A stretch of 64,000 nt of DNA from Thermoplasmatales archaeon SW_10_69_26. GTDB lineage: Archaea; Thermoplasmatota; SW-10-69-26. Both the position numbers and the translations under genes were made by a program. The DNA lies in the NCBI GenBank assembly GCA_003009755.1, contig PXUB01000030.1, positions 36,638 to 100,637 of the forward strand, read 5' to 3'. Shown one piece after another: positions 23,577 to 30,787 of this stretch. Every line of letters starts with the position of its first letter. The first letter of the stretch is position 1. The notes under the pieces were generated by a model. That model did not search any database. It was not told where the DNA came from and saw only the letters and a program-made list of their open reading frames with translations.

Positions 23577-24908
23577 ATGAGCGAGGACCGCAGCTGGCTG
23601 GACTACTACACCAGCCCGTGGCTGGGGTTGGCCCTGCTGCTGACGGGCTTGTCGCTCGGAACCTGGGCTTCCGGGCTCGTCACTCCCGTGCAGGACACTG
23701 TGGACTACCTGATCACCGGACTGAACACAGCTGCTCCGTACATCATCCTCTTCACCGTTCTCCCCGCGCTCGTCGACCTCTTCGATACGGCGGGCGGACG
23801 GGCTCCGCTCATCGTGCTCCTCCTCTTCCTCGGCTCGTCGGTGACCGCTGGCCTCTTCGGGCTTGCCGTCTCCGGCTTGGCCTTCCAGCTCCCGCTGGCG
23901 GGTGGCAGCGGAGGGGGCTTCCTGAGCGTTCTCGTCGAGAACCTGACGCAGCTGTCGGCGGCTCCTGCGATCATCGCCGTCTTCTGGGCCTTCGCCAGCG
24001 CGATCGTCCTCCACCTCCTGATCGTGGTCGACCGGAAGACCGCTGACGATGGGCTGTTGGCCGGCGTCGTCGGGCCGCTGGGGTACTTCGCCCGTCAGAC
24101 GCGACGGATCTTCTTGATCATCTTCGAAAAGGGAGTGGATCGCTTGGGGGGCCTGCTCGAGTACACGATCCCGATCCTCCTCTTCTCGATCGGGACCTAC
24201 GTCCCCGTCTCCGTCCAAGATGCATCACAACGGGCCGCCGAGGCCAGCGAGGGTTTCAACGCCGTCGCCTGGTACCTGGGAACGGCCGCGCTGGTCGCCG
24301 GGGCCACCCTCGTGTTCCTGGCGCTCGTCGGCGTCCTGGCCATCAAGCTCGCCGGTCGTGACCCCGGCAGGGCGTTCCGCGAGTACGTGGTCCCCGTCTA
24401 CGCCTTCGCCTGGTCGTCGGTCTCCAGCACCGCCACGATCCCGATCAACCTCGAGAAGGCCGACGAGGGGCTCGACGCCCGGGAGTCCACGCGCGGGTTC
24501 GTCATCCCGCTTGGCGCCACGATCAACCTCGACGGCACGCTCATCGCTTCGATGCTCATCACGCCCGTCGTCGCGGAAGCGATCGGACTGGGCCTCACCT
24601 TCCCCGAGCTGGCCGCCACGCTGCTCCCGCTGCTCGTCATGACCGTCGGCGCCCCCGGGCTCCCCGCCGGCATGTCGTTCCTCGCGCCACCCGTCATCGC
24701 GGCCGTGCTCGGCCTCTCCGGCGCCGTCGAAGAGGCCTTCATCGGGGTCTGGTTCGCGTTCAGCCTCGGCCTGGCCGACCAGTTCCGCACCGGCGTCAAC
24801 AGCGTCAACAACGGCTTCATCACGCTGATCGCCGAGCGCATCCTCTACGGCCCGCCCAGCGAGGTCGACACGACGACCGCCGAGGACCCCGAGCCGACGC
24901 CGGCGTGA
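23577..24908 (+). CDS. Dicarboxylate/amino-acid:cation symporter (DAACS family)
   Basis: 443 residues with multiple membrane segments. Family motifs are SSVSSTATIPINLEKA (serine-rich re-entrant loop) and IPLGATINLDGT (the usual NMDGT written NLDGT), with a C-terminal transport region (GVNSVNNG). Relatives such as GltPh import aspartate or glutamate with Na+, or C4-dicarboxylates; the exact substrate is unknown here. The ATG 23577 is preceded by CTTCATAGG at about 28 nt, fitting a leaderless start. Confidence 0.92.
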   Translation: MSEDRSWLDYYTSPWLGLALLLTGLSLGTWASGLVTPVQDTVDYLITGLNTAAPYIILFTVLPALVDLFDTAGGRAPLIVLLLFLGSSVTAGLFGLAVSGLAFQLPLAGGSGGGFLSVLVENLTQLSAAPAIIAVFWAFASAIVLHLLIVVDRKTADDGLLAGVVGPLGYFARQTRRIFLIIFEKGVDRLGGLLEYTIPILLFSIGTYVPVSVQDASQRAAEASEGFNAVAWYLGTAALVAGATLVFLALVGVLAIKLAGRDPGRAFREYVVPVYAFAWSSVSSTATIPINLEKADEGLDARESTRGFVIPLGATINLDGTLIASMLITPVVAEAIGLGLTFPELAATLLPLLVMTVGAPGLPAGMSFLAPPVIAAVLGLSGAVEEAFIGVWFAFSLGLADQFRTGVNSVNNGFITLIAERILYGPPSEVDTTTAEDPEPTPA

Positions 24909-25020
24909 GGCGGGGTTCGCGGCGGACGACCCAGAGGCACCCTTGGGGTATCCCGATGCAGACCAAGGCAGCTGACGTCCGCCGATCGGGCCAACCCGGT
25001 GGTGGGGGAACCCAGGCGAG

Positions 25021-25500
25021 CTACCCGTCGAGGAACTTCTCCATCGTCCACTCGGCGTGCTCGAGGCCGGCGTCCTCGTACATCTGTTCGACCTCGGGCA
25101 GCCACGAGAGGACGTCCACGCGGTAGTAGGGGAGGTCCTTGCCCTCGAACCAGGCTTCGGCAGCCTGCAACAGCATGCGGCCCACGCCCTTGCCGCGGTG
25201 ACCCTCCTTGACGAAGTGGCCGTAGACGTGGCCGTGCTTGGAGACCTTGAACACCGGGTGACCGCCGGTGATGCGGGCTTCGATCACGCCGACGAGCTCC
25301 TCGTCGTCCTCGGCGACGAACAGGGTGGCGTGCTCGGCGTCGACCATCCGGTTCAGGAAGTAGTCCCGCCACTTCCCGTAGGCGCCCTCGCGGGCCTCGT
25401 AGCGGTCGTCTGTGGGCGCCAGGAAGCCGACGAAGCTCTTCCAGAGGTCCACGATATCGTCGGCGTCTGCTTCCTCGGCGGGACGGACGATGACCGACAC
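25021..25500 (-). CDS. GNAT-family N-acetyltransferase
   Basis: About 159 residues. The acetyl-CoA-binding motif GHFVKEGHRGKGVGRMLLQA (R/Q-x-x-G-x-G/A type) is clear, preceded by LFVAEDDEELVGVIEARI and followed by the usual C-terminal strand (MYEDAGLEHAEWTMEKFL). The start is GTG 25500 (MSVIVRPAEEADADD), which begins exactly at the domain; the longer frame reads Arg-rich noise. The acceptor substrate is unknown. Confidence 0.85.
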   Translation of the reverse strand: MSVIVRPAEEADADDIVDLWKSFVGFLAPTDDRYEAREGAYGKWRDYFLNRMVDAEHATLFVAEDDEELVGVIEARITGGHPVFKVSKHGHVYGHFVKEGHRGKGVGRMLLQAAEAWFEGKDLPYYRVDVLSWLPEVEQMYEDAGLEHAEWTMEKFLDG

Positions 25501-25634
25501 GCCGTCGGCAACCGGACGCCCCGTCAAGAGGTTACCGGAGCTTCGACGTGCCCGTCGACGGCGACCGCGCCGACACGGGCCCGGCGACGGTAGCTCTGCG
25601 CGAGGATTCAACCGCGCCTAAGATCGGTAACACT

Positions 25635-25732
25635 GGGGCCTAGGCCGCTGGCGAGGGGGGTTTCTTTCTTCGCGACCGTTTTTCTTTGTCCCCCTCGCCA
25701 GGCGAGAAGGCCCCGTAGAAAGAAAGAGGGTC
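25635..25732 (+). ncRNA. Pseudoknotted structured element, copy A
   Basis: Three helices in the order a-b-c-b'-a'-c'. Helix a: GGGGCC (25635-25640) with GGCCCC (25709-25714). Helix b: GGCGAGGGGG (25650-25659) with CCCCCTCGCC (25690-25699). Helix c: GACC-G-TTTTTCTTT (25674-25687) with AAAGAAAGAGGGTC (25719-25732), with one G-G mismatch and one U-G wobble. Helix c crosses both others, giving an H-type pseudoknot nested under helix a. Shared with copy B are the loop word TTCGCGACCG and the linker AGGCG before a'. It sits about 135 nt downstream of the GNAT start on the other strand and 350 nt before egtB. The transcript and its promoter are not established. Confidence 0.55.
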
Positions 25733-25777
25733 GAAGAGAGGAAGAACGAGCGGACGAGGGGGCGAGGATCCGATGAA

Positions 25778-25799
25778 GAGGTGTTGCCGAGGTGTTGCC
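25778..25799 (+). repeat. Tandem 11-bp duplication
   Basis: GAGGTGTTGCC occurs twice in direct succession (25778-25788 and 25789-25799). Function unknown. Confidence 0.7.
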
Positions 25800-26088
25800 G
25801 AACCCACACACGCCCGGCCTCGTCCGCTTCACGCCCAACGTCCCCGCGGGCCCATATCAATCGTCTCGTGAAGCCGTATTCGCGTCGTCGAACAGGCGTT
25901 GGTCGGGCCTGTCAGGCGATGTGGCGGGTCGCCTGCGGGTCGGCGGCACGCGTACCCGACGGCTGCCCCGTCGAGGCGGACAGAGGGAGCTCGCGGGCGG
26001 GGCCGGCTCCCTCAGCGCGTGGGTCCGACGGACTGACGGGTCCCGTGAAAGATAAGCCTCTTATCAACCGGCACCGGTAGTTGGCCTG
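25800..26088. other. Intergenic region upstream of egtB
   Basis: No protein gene supported. It has an A/T-rich TATA-like CCCATATCAATC near 25850 followed by GC-rich sequence with short palindromes that could form an RNA. No tRNA or known RNA is recognised. Confidence 0.4.
26051..26065. promoter_or_regulatory. Palindrome GATAAG-CCT-CTTATC in the egtB promoter
   Basis: GATAAGCCTCTTATC is a perfect 6-bp inverted repeat whose arms double as the TATA-like box, centred about 30 nt before the egtB ATG. A repressor bound here would block TBP, so it is a plausible operator for the ergothioneine genes. A related TAAGCCTCTT occurs near 55003 before the methyltransferase gene. Confidence 0.4.
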
Positions 26089-27432
26089 ATGACAGGCCCG
26101 GGGGTGCGGATGCCCGACGCGGGGGACGAGCCGGCGTTGCGGAAGACGATCCGGCAGCGGCTCGCCGACACGCGATCGCGGACGCTGGCGTTCCTGGACG
26201 CGATGCAGGACGAGCACCTCCACGGGCAACCCGAGCCCACGATGGGGGTCCCTGCCTGGGACGTCGGCCACATCGGCTGCTTCGAGCACCGCTGGCTCGT
26301 CGACGAGCTCGGCGGCGAGGAGGTCGAGCCCGAGCTGCTGGCGCTGTTCGATCCCATCGAGCATCCCCGCAGCGAGCGTGGCGGGATCGAGATCGGCTCC
26401 CGGGAGGAACTGTTGGGCTTCCTGGCGGACGTGCGCTCGGCCAGCCTCGCCAGGCTGGAGGAGACACAGCTCGACGGGAGCCAGCGGCTGACCCGCGACG
26501 GGTTCGTGCACGACATGGTCGTCCGCCACGAGGACCAGCACCGCGAGACGGTGCTGGCGACCCTCCAGATGTTCGGCGGATCCGACACCGAGCCCTACGA
26601 GCTGCCCGACCCACGCGAGCTGCCCGAGGCCTCGCGGGACGTCGACGGCATGGTCGAGGTGCCCGAGACGACGTTCACGCTGGGCGCCCAGCCCCAGGTG
26701 GGCACCTACGATGCCGAGTGGCCCGTCCAGGAGGTCGACCTCGACGCCTTCGCGATCGATCGCGCCCCGGTGACGAACGCCGAGTTCCTCGCCTTCGTCG
26801 AGGACGGCGGTTACGACGATCCCGAGCACTGGAGCGAGGATGGCTGGATGATCCGGGAAGCCCTCGACCGGGAGCACCCCAAGTACTGGACGCACACCGG
26901 CGAGGGTTGGCGCGTGCGCCGCTACGACCGGACCCAACCCCTCCCACCCGAGGAACCCGTCGTGCACGTCAGCTACTACGAGGCCGAGGCCTACGCGAAC
27001 TGGGCCGGCAAGCGTCTGCCCACGGAGGCCGAGTGGGAGGCAGCCGCCGGCGTCGACCCCGACACCGGCACCAAGCACCGGTTCCCGTGGGGCGAGGAGG
27101 CCTGGACGGCCGGCAAGGCCAACCTCGGGCAGCGCTCGGGCCGCCCGGCGCCGGTCGGCGCCTATCCCGAGGGGGTCTCCCCGGCCGGCTGCCACCAGAT
27201 GGTCGGCGACGTCTGGGAGTGGACCTCGACCGAGTTCACCGGCTACCCCGGGTTCGAGGCGTTCCCCTACCCCGAGTACGCCGCCGAGCACGTAGACCAC
27301 GGGTTCCAAGTGTTGCGCGGCGGCTCGTGGGCTACGATGCCGTCCTGCGCGCACGTCACCTTCCGCAACTGGCACCAGCCGGACCACCAGCAGATCTTCG
27401 CCGGCTTCCGCTGCGCGAGGGACCTCGCGTGA
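26089..27432 (+). CDS. egtB: Ergothioneine biosynthesis sulfoxide synthase EgtB
   Basis: 447 residues. An N-terminal DinB-like four-helix domain carries the iron-binding His residues: one in WDVGHIGCFEHRW, and H147-x3-H151-x-E153 in RHEDQHRE. A C-terminal formylglycine-generating-enzyme-like domain follows (KRLPTEAEWEAA, VWEWTSTEF, FQVLRGGSWA, FAGFRCARD). EgtB uses O2 and Fe(II) to join cysteine or gamma-glutamylcysteine to trimethylhistidine at the imidazole C2. The ATG 26089 is about 30 nt from the TATA-like palindrome. It overlaps egtD by 4 nt, so the two genes are one transcription and translation unit. Confidence 0.93.
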   Translation: MTGPGVRMPDAGDEPALRKTIRQRLADTRSRTLAFLDAMQDEHLHGQPEPTMGVPAWDVGHIGCFEHRWLVDELGGEEVEPELLALFDPIEHPRSERGGIEIGSREELLGFLADVRSASLARLEETQLDGSQRLTRDGFVHDMVVRHEDQHRETVLATLQMFGGSDTEPYELPDPRELPEASRDVDGMVEVPETTFTLGAQPQVGTYDAEWPVQEVDLDAFAIDRAPVTNAEFLAFVEDGGYDDPEHWSEDGWMIREALDREHPKYWTHTGEGWRVRRYDRTQPLPPEEPVVHVSYYEAEAYANWAGKRLPTEAEWEAAAGVDPDTGTKHRFPWGEEAWTAGKANLGQRSGRPAPVGAYPEGVSPAGCHQMVGDVWEWTSTEFTGYPGFEAFPYPEYAAEHVDHGFQVLRGGSWATMPSCAHVTFRNWHQPDHQQIFAGFRCARDLA

Positions 27433-28376
27433 GCGAACCCGACACGCTTGGCGAGGCCGTCCGTCGGGGCTTCACCGCCGATCCCAAGCGCGTCAACTCG
27501 CGCTGGCTGTACGACGATCGCGGCTCGCGGCTGTTCGAGGAGATCACCGAGCTCCCCGAGTACTACCTCACCGACTGCGAGCGCGAGATCTTCCGCGAGC
27601 ACGCGGACGACGTCGTCGACCGATGCCCGCCGGGGACCGAGCTCGTCGAGCTGGGGGCCGGCAGCGCCGAGAAGACCCGCCACCTGTTGTCGGCCCTCAA
27701 GCGACGCCAAGGGTCCACCACGTACGGCCCGATCGACATCAGTCGCGAAGCCCTCGACATGGCCGTCCAGCGGTTCGCCGACGACGACGCGATCGAGGTC
27801 CACCCGATCGAGGCCAGCTTCACCGAGGGGCTGGCCAAGCTCGGCCACGACCCCGCGACCCCGCGCCTCATCGCGTTCATCGGGTCCAGCATCGGCAACA
27901 TGACGCCCGAGGCCCAGCGGTCGCTTCTCCGGGAGGTCCGCCGCCACCTGGGCGAGGAGGACCGGTTCCTGCTCGGCACCGACCTCCGCAAGGACGAGGC
28001 CCCGATGCTTTCGGCCTACGACGACAGCCAGGGCGTCACCGCCGAGTTCACGCTGAACCTGCTGCGCCGCGTCAACCGCGAGCTCGACGCCGAGTTCGAC
28101 CTCGGCGCCTTCGAGCACGTCGTCCGCTTCGACGAGGAGAAGAGCGCGATCGAGAGCTACCTGGAGAGCCAGCGCGACCAGACCATCGCGATCGACGCGA
28201 TTGATCTCACCGTGACCTTCGACGAGGGCGAGCGGATCCACGTCGAGGACGCCTACAAGTACACCGACGAGATGCTGGCCGCTCTCTTCGCGGACACCGG
28301 GCTCGAGCGGCGGGCGAGCTGGATCGACGAGGACGGCTGGTTCGCGGTGCACCTGCTGGCCGCCGACGAGCGCTGA
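27429..28376 (+). CDS. egtD: L-histidine N-alpha-trimethyltransferase EgtD
   Basis: 315 residues, SAM-dependent. It converts histidine to hercynine, the first ergothioneine step. The family signature SRWLYDDRGSRLFEEITELP and then YYLTDCERE is at residues about 20-50. SAM-binding segments are LVELGAGSAEKTRHLL and IAFIGSSIGNMTPE. The C-terminus holds the histidine-site region (YKYTDEMLAALFADTGLE). The start is GTG 27429, inside the stop of egtB (GTGA overlap), the usual arrangement for coupled translation. EgtC, EgtE and EgtA are not in the window. Confidence 0.94.
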   Translation: MSEPDTLGEAVRRGFTADPKRVNSRWLYDDRGSRLFEEITELPEYYLTDCEREIFREHADDVVDRCPPGTELVELGAGSAEKTRHLLSALKRRQGSTTYGPIDISREALDMAVQRFADDDAIEVHPIEASFTEGLAKLGHDPATPRLIAFIGSSIGNMTPEAQRSLLREVRRHLGEEDRFLLGTDLRKDEAPMLSAYDDSQGVTAEFTLNLLRRVNRELDAEFDLGAFEHVVRFDEEKSAIESYLESQRDQTIAIDAIDLTVTFDEGERIHVEDAYKYTDEMLAALFADTGLERRASWIDEDGWFAVHLLAADER

Positions 28377-28380
28377 CCGC

Positions 28381-29502
28381 TCACATCCCAGGTCGGCGCA
28401 CCAGCGCGAGAGCGCCCACGCTGGCCACGGCCACACCGAACGCCAGGCCAGCGTCGGGCAGGAACGGGATCGCCGTCGCCTCGACGACCGGGCAGCGCTG
28501 GGCCTCGCCTGCCGGGTTCTTGGCCGTCACCTCGTAGCGGTACGTCGTGCCCGCCTCGGTCGTCGTGTCGACGTAGGTCGTCGCCTCCAGCTCGGCGACA
28601 GCCTCCCGGTCCCCGTCGGTCGGCGTCCGGTGGACGTGGTAGCTGTCCGCCTCGGTCGGGGCGTTCCACGAGAGACGGATCGGTCCATCCTGGGTGGCCT
28701 GGGCCTGCAGGTCCCTGGGGCAGGTCGGCCGCCGACGGTCGTGGACCGTGACCGTGGCGTGATCGCAGGGGTAGCCCTGGTCTCGCGAGCCCTCGAGGAT
28801 CTGCGTCACGAAGTAGTGGTAGGCCTGTCCCACCTCGACGTCCGTGTCCCGGTAGTCGGTGGCGTTCGGGGTGGGTCGGGCGACCGCCTGGAAGTCCCGC
28901 GTGCCGGCCGGCGCCCGCTCGACGACGTGCGCCAGCTCGTGCTCGTCCGCGAACGGTTCCTCGGCCCACTCCACGACCACGGCTCCACCCTCGACGCGGG
29001 CCGTCACCGTCTCGGGCGCCTGGCACCCGTGCGGGTCCTCGCCCGGCAGCGGCCAGACGAACCCCTCGCAGACCGTGTAGGTGACGCGCGAGACGTTCGT
29101 GGAGTGACCATCGCCCATCTTCGCCGTGAACCACTGCTCGCCGGCCTCGACGTGGCTGTGCCGCTCGAGGGGACCGATCCGGACGTCGAAGGTGCCGTTG
29201 GCGTTCTCGGCCCCCTGGGCCTCGACCGCGGTGTGGACGTGCCGGTCCTCGCGACGGTCGTGGACGACCTGGATCGTCACGTTGGCGTGGCTCATCCGGT
29301 GCCCTTCGATCCAGAACTGGCAGGAGAGATCCTCGCTCGGCGGGCCGTCCTCGGTGTCGTGGAACGTCAGCTGGCCGTGCTCGTCGCTCGTGTGGGCGGC
29401 CCCCGCACCCGCCAGGGTGACGATCGCGGCCAACATCGCCAGGCCCGCGACGGCGATCGTGGGCCCGGCGAGCCGCCACCGGTCGGCATCCCTCGCATAC
29501 AT
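28381..29502 (-). CDS. Secreted fibronectin-III surface protein with C-terminal anchor
   Basis: 373 residues: a signal peptide or anchor (to about residue 36), a beta-rich domain with Cys and His, two fibronectin-III-like domains (ETVTARVEGGAVVVEW and CPRDLQAQATQDGPIRLSW), and a C-terminal hydrophobic tail that begins AIPFLPDAG and ends VRRPGM. The tail matches the Ile-Pro/hydrophobic/Arg-Arg pattern of other surface proteins here. It converges on egtD, with 4 nt between the stop codons. Function unknown; probably cell-wall associated. Confidence 0.75.
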   Translation of the reverse strand: MYARDADRWRLAGPTIAVAGLAMLAAIVTLAGAGAAHTSDEHGQLTFHDTEDGPPSEDLSCQFWIEGHRMSHANVTIQVVHDRREDRHVHTAVEAQGAENANGTFDVRIGPLERHSHVEAGEQWFTAKMGDGHSTNVSRVTYTVCEGFVWPLPGEDPHGCQAPETVTARVEGGAVVVEWAEEPFADEHELAHVVERAPAGTRDFQAVARPTPNATDYRDTDVEVGQAYHYFVTQILEGSRDQGYPCDHATVTVHDRRRPTCPRDLQAQATQDGPIRLSWNAPTEADSYHVHRTPTDGDREAVAELEATTYVDTTTEAGTTYRYEVTAKNPAGEAQRCPVVEATAIPFLPDAGLAFGVAVASVGALALVRRPGM

Positions 29503-29587
29503 CGGCGAGGCACGGTTCTCGGCCGTGCTTGAAGGAGTCTGAGGGACAGGCCCCGGCCAAGCGGGCGCCAGGCCCGGCTAGGCTCGC

Positions 29588-30649
29588 TTAGGGCGTCCAG
29601 GCGCCGGTGAGCACGGCGACGGTGCTCTCGTCCCCGTCGAGCCGGCCCTCGGCCCGCAACCGCCGGATGCCGGCCAGCGTCGTCGCCGCGGAGGCCTCCG
29701 CCAGCAGGCCGTGGGCGTGCAGGTCCGCCATCGCCTCGCGCGTGGCCTCCTCGGGCACGCTGAGCGCGGTGCCCCCGCTGGACCGAAGGGCTTCGACGAT
29801 CTGCTCGTCGCGGGGCGGCTCGGGCACGAGCAGCCCGTCGGCGAAGCGGTTGTCCCCGTCGACGTCGCCGTCGAACCGCTGCGCGATGGGATCGATCCCG
29901 GCCGCCTGCACGGCGACCAGGCGCGGCATCGCGTCGATCGCGCCGCCGGCCTTGAGCCGTGCCAGGCCCCGCTGGAGGCCGAGCACGACCGAGCCCATCG
30001 CGGCCGGCGCCACCACCGTGTCGGGCGCGGTCTCGTGTTGACGCACGATCTCGAGCGCGATCGTCGAGCAGCCCTGCACGAACCACGGCGGGTAGGTGTG
30101 GCTGGCGTAGTAGGCGTCCTCTCCCTGGCCCGCCTCGGCGGCGGCCTCGGTCACCTCGCGGCGGGGGCCCTCGACGACCTCGACGTCGGCGCCCAGCGTC
30201 CGCATCCGCTCGCGTTTGGCGTCGGTCACGTGCTCGGGCGAGAACACGGTGCAGGAGAGGCCCGCGTGGGCGGCGTAGGCGGCCACCGCGGCGCCGGCGT
30301 TGCCCGAGGAGTCCTCGGTCACGCGGCGAGCCCCCAGCGCCTGCGCAGCGCCGACGAGCACGCTGGCGCCGCGATCCTTGAACGAGCCGGTCGGGTTGGC
30401 GCCCTCCACCTTGAAGCTGGCGCCCAGCTCGTCCACGTCGACGAGCGGCGTCCACCCCTCGCCCAACGAGATCCGCCGCCGAGCGGGCGCGACCGCGCCG
30501 AAGACGTCCTCGCGGCTCGCCCAGGCCTGCAGCTCGTCGGCCCCGATCGCGTCCCCGGCATCGGGCGGGTCGAGGGCGCCCCCGCACCCGCACCGGCTTC
30601 GCTCCACCGGGTGGGCCTGACCGCAATCGATGCAGACGAGCTCGTCCAT
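29588..30649 (-). CDS. Threonine synthase-like PLP enzyme
   Basis: 353 residues, fold type II. An N-terminal zinc-ribbon-like segment (CIDCGQAHP, CGCGG) is followed by the PLP lysine motif NPTGSFKDRGA (Lys91), the asparagine-containing SSGNAGAAVAAYAA and a C-terminal AVLTGAW. Threonine synthase converts O-phosphohomoserine to threonine; related enzymes include threonine dehydratase and cysteate synthase, so substrate is inferred. The start is ATG 30649, because a TATA-like CTTTGAAC lies about 30 nt upstream and the longer frame is not protein-like. It is divergent from the helicase gene at 30788. Confidence 0.85.
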   Translation of the reverse strand: MDELVCIDCGQAHPVERSRCGCGGALDPPDAGDAIGADELQAWASREDVFGAVAPARRRISLGEGWTPLVDVDELGASFKVEGANPTGSFKDRGASVLVGAAQALGARRVTEDSSGNAGAAVAAYAAHAGLSCTVFSPEHVTDAKRERMRTLGADVEVVEGPRREVTEAAAEAGQGEDAYYASHTYPPWFVQGCSTIALEIVRQHETAPDTVVAPAAMGSVVLGLQRGLARLKAGGAIDAMPRLVAVQAAGIDPIAQRFDGDVDGDNRFADGLLVPEPPRDEQIVEALRSSGGTALSVPEEATREAMADLHAHGLLAEASAATTLAGIRRLRAEGRLDGDESTVAVLTGAWTP

Positions 30650-30753
30650 CGCCGAGCCAACACCGCTGGGGCTGTTCAAAGCGACGGTCCCTCCCCCCGA
30701 CCCCGGGTCCCCGGCCGGGTGGCCCCCTGTCACCTCGCGGCCTGGCGTCCACA

Positions 30754-30760
30754 CTTTTAA
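30754..30760 (+). promoter_or_regulatory. TATA-like box of the SNF2 helicase gene
   Basis: CTTTTAA centred about 31 nt before the ATG at 30788. Confidence 0.45.
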
Positions 30761-30787
30761 CAATAGGGGAAGCCTCAACCCCAGGGG

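Noticed and set aside
20977..23580. Long Arg-rich plus-strand frame overlapping the PKD proteins
   Set aside because: It is the shifted frame of the Asp/Glu-rich coding sequence (GAC/GAG codons read as CGA/ACG). The real frame has a membrane helix and PKD domains.
25800..26050. A tRNA or other known RNA in the gap before egtB
   Set aside because: No TTCRA T-loop with matching stems and no cloverleaf could be drawn.
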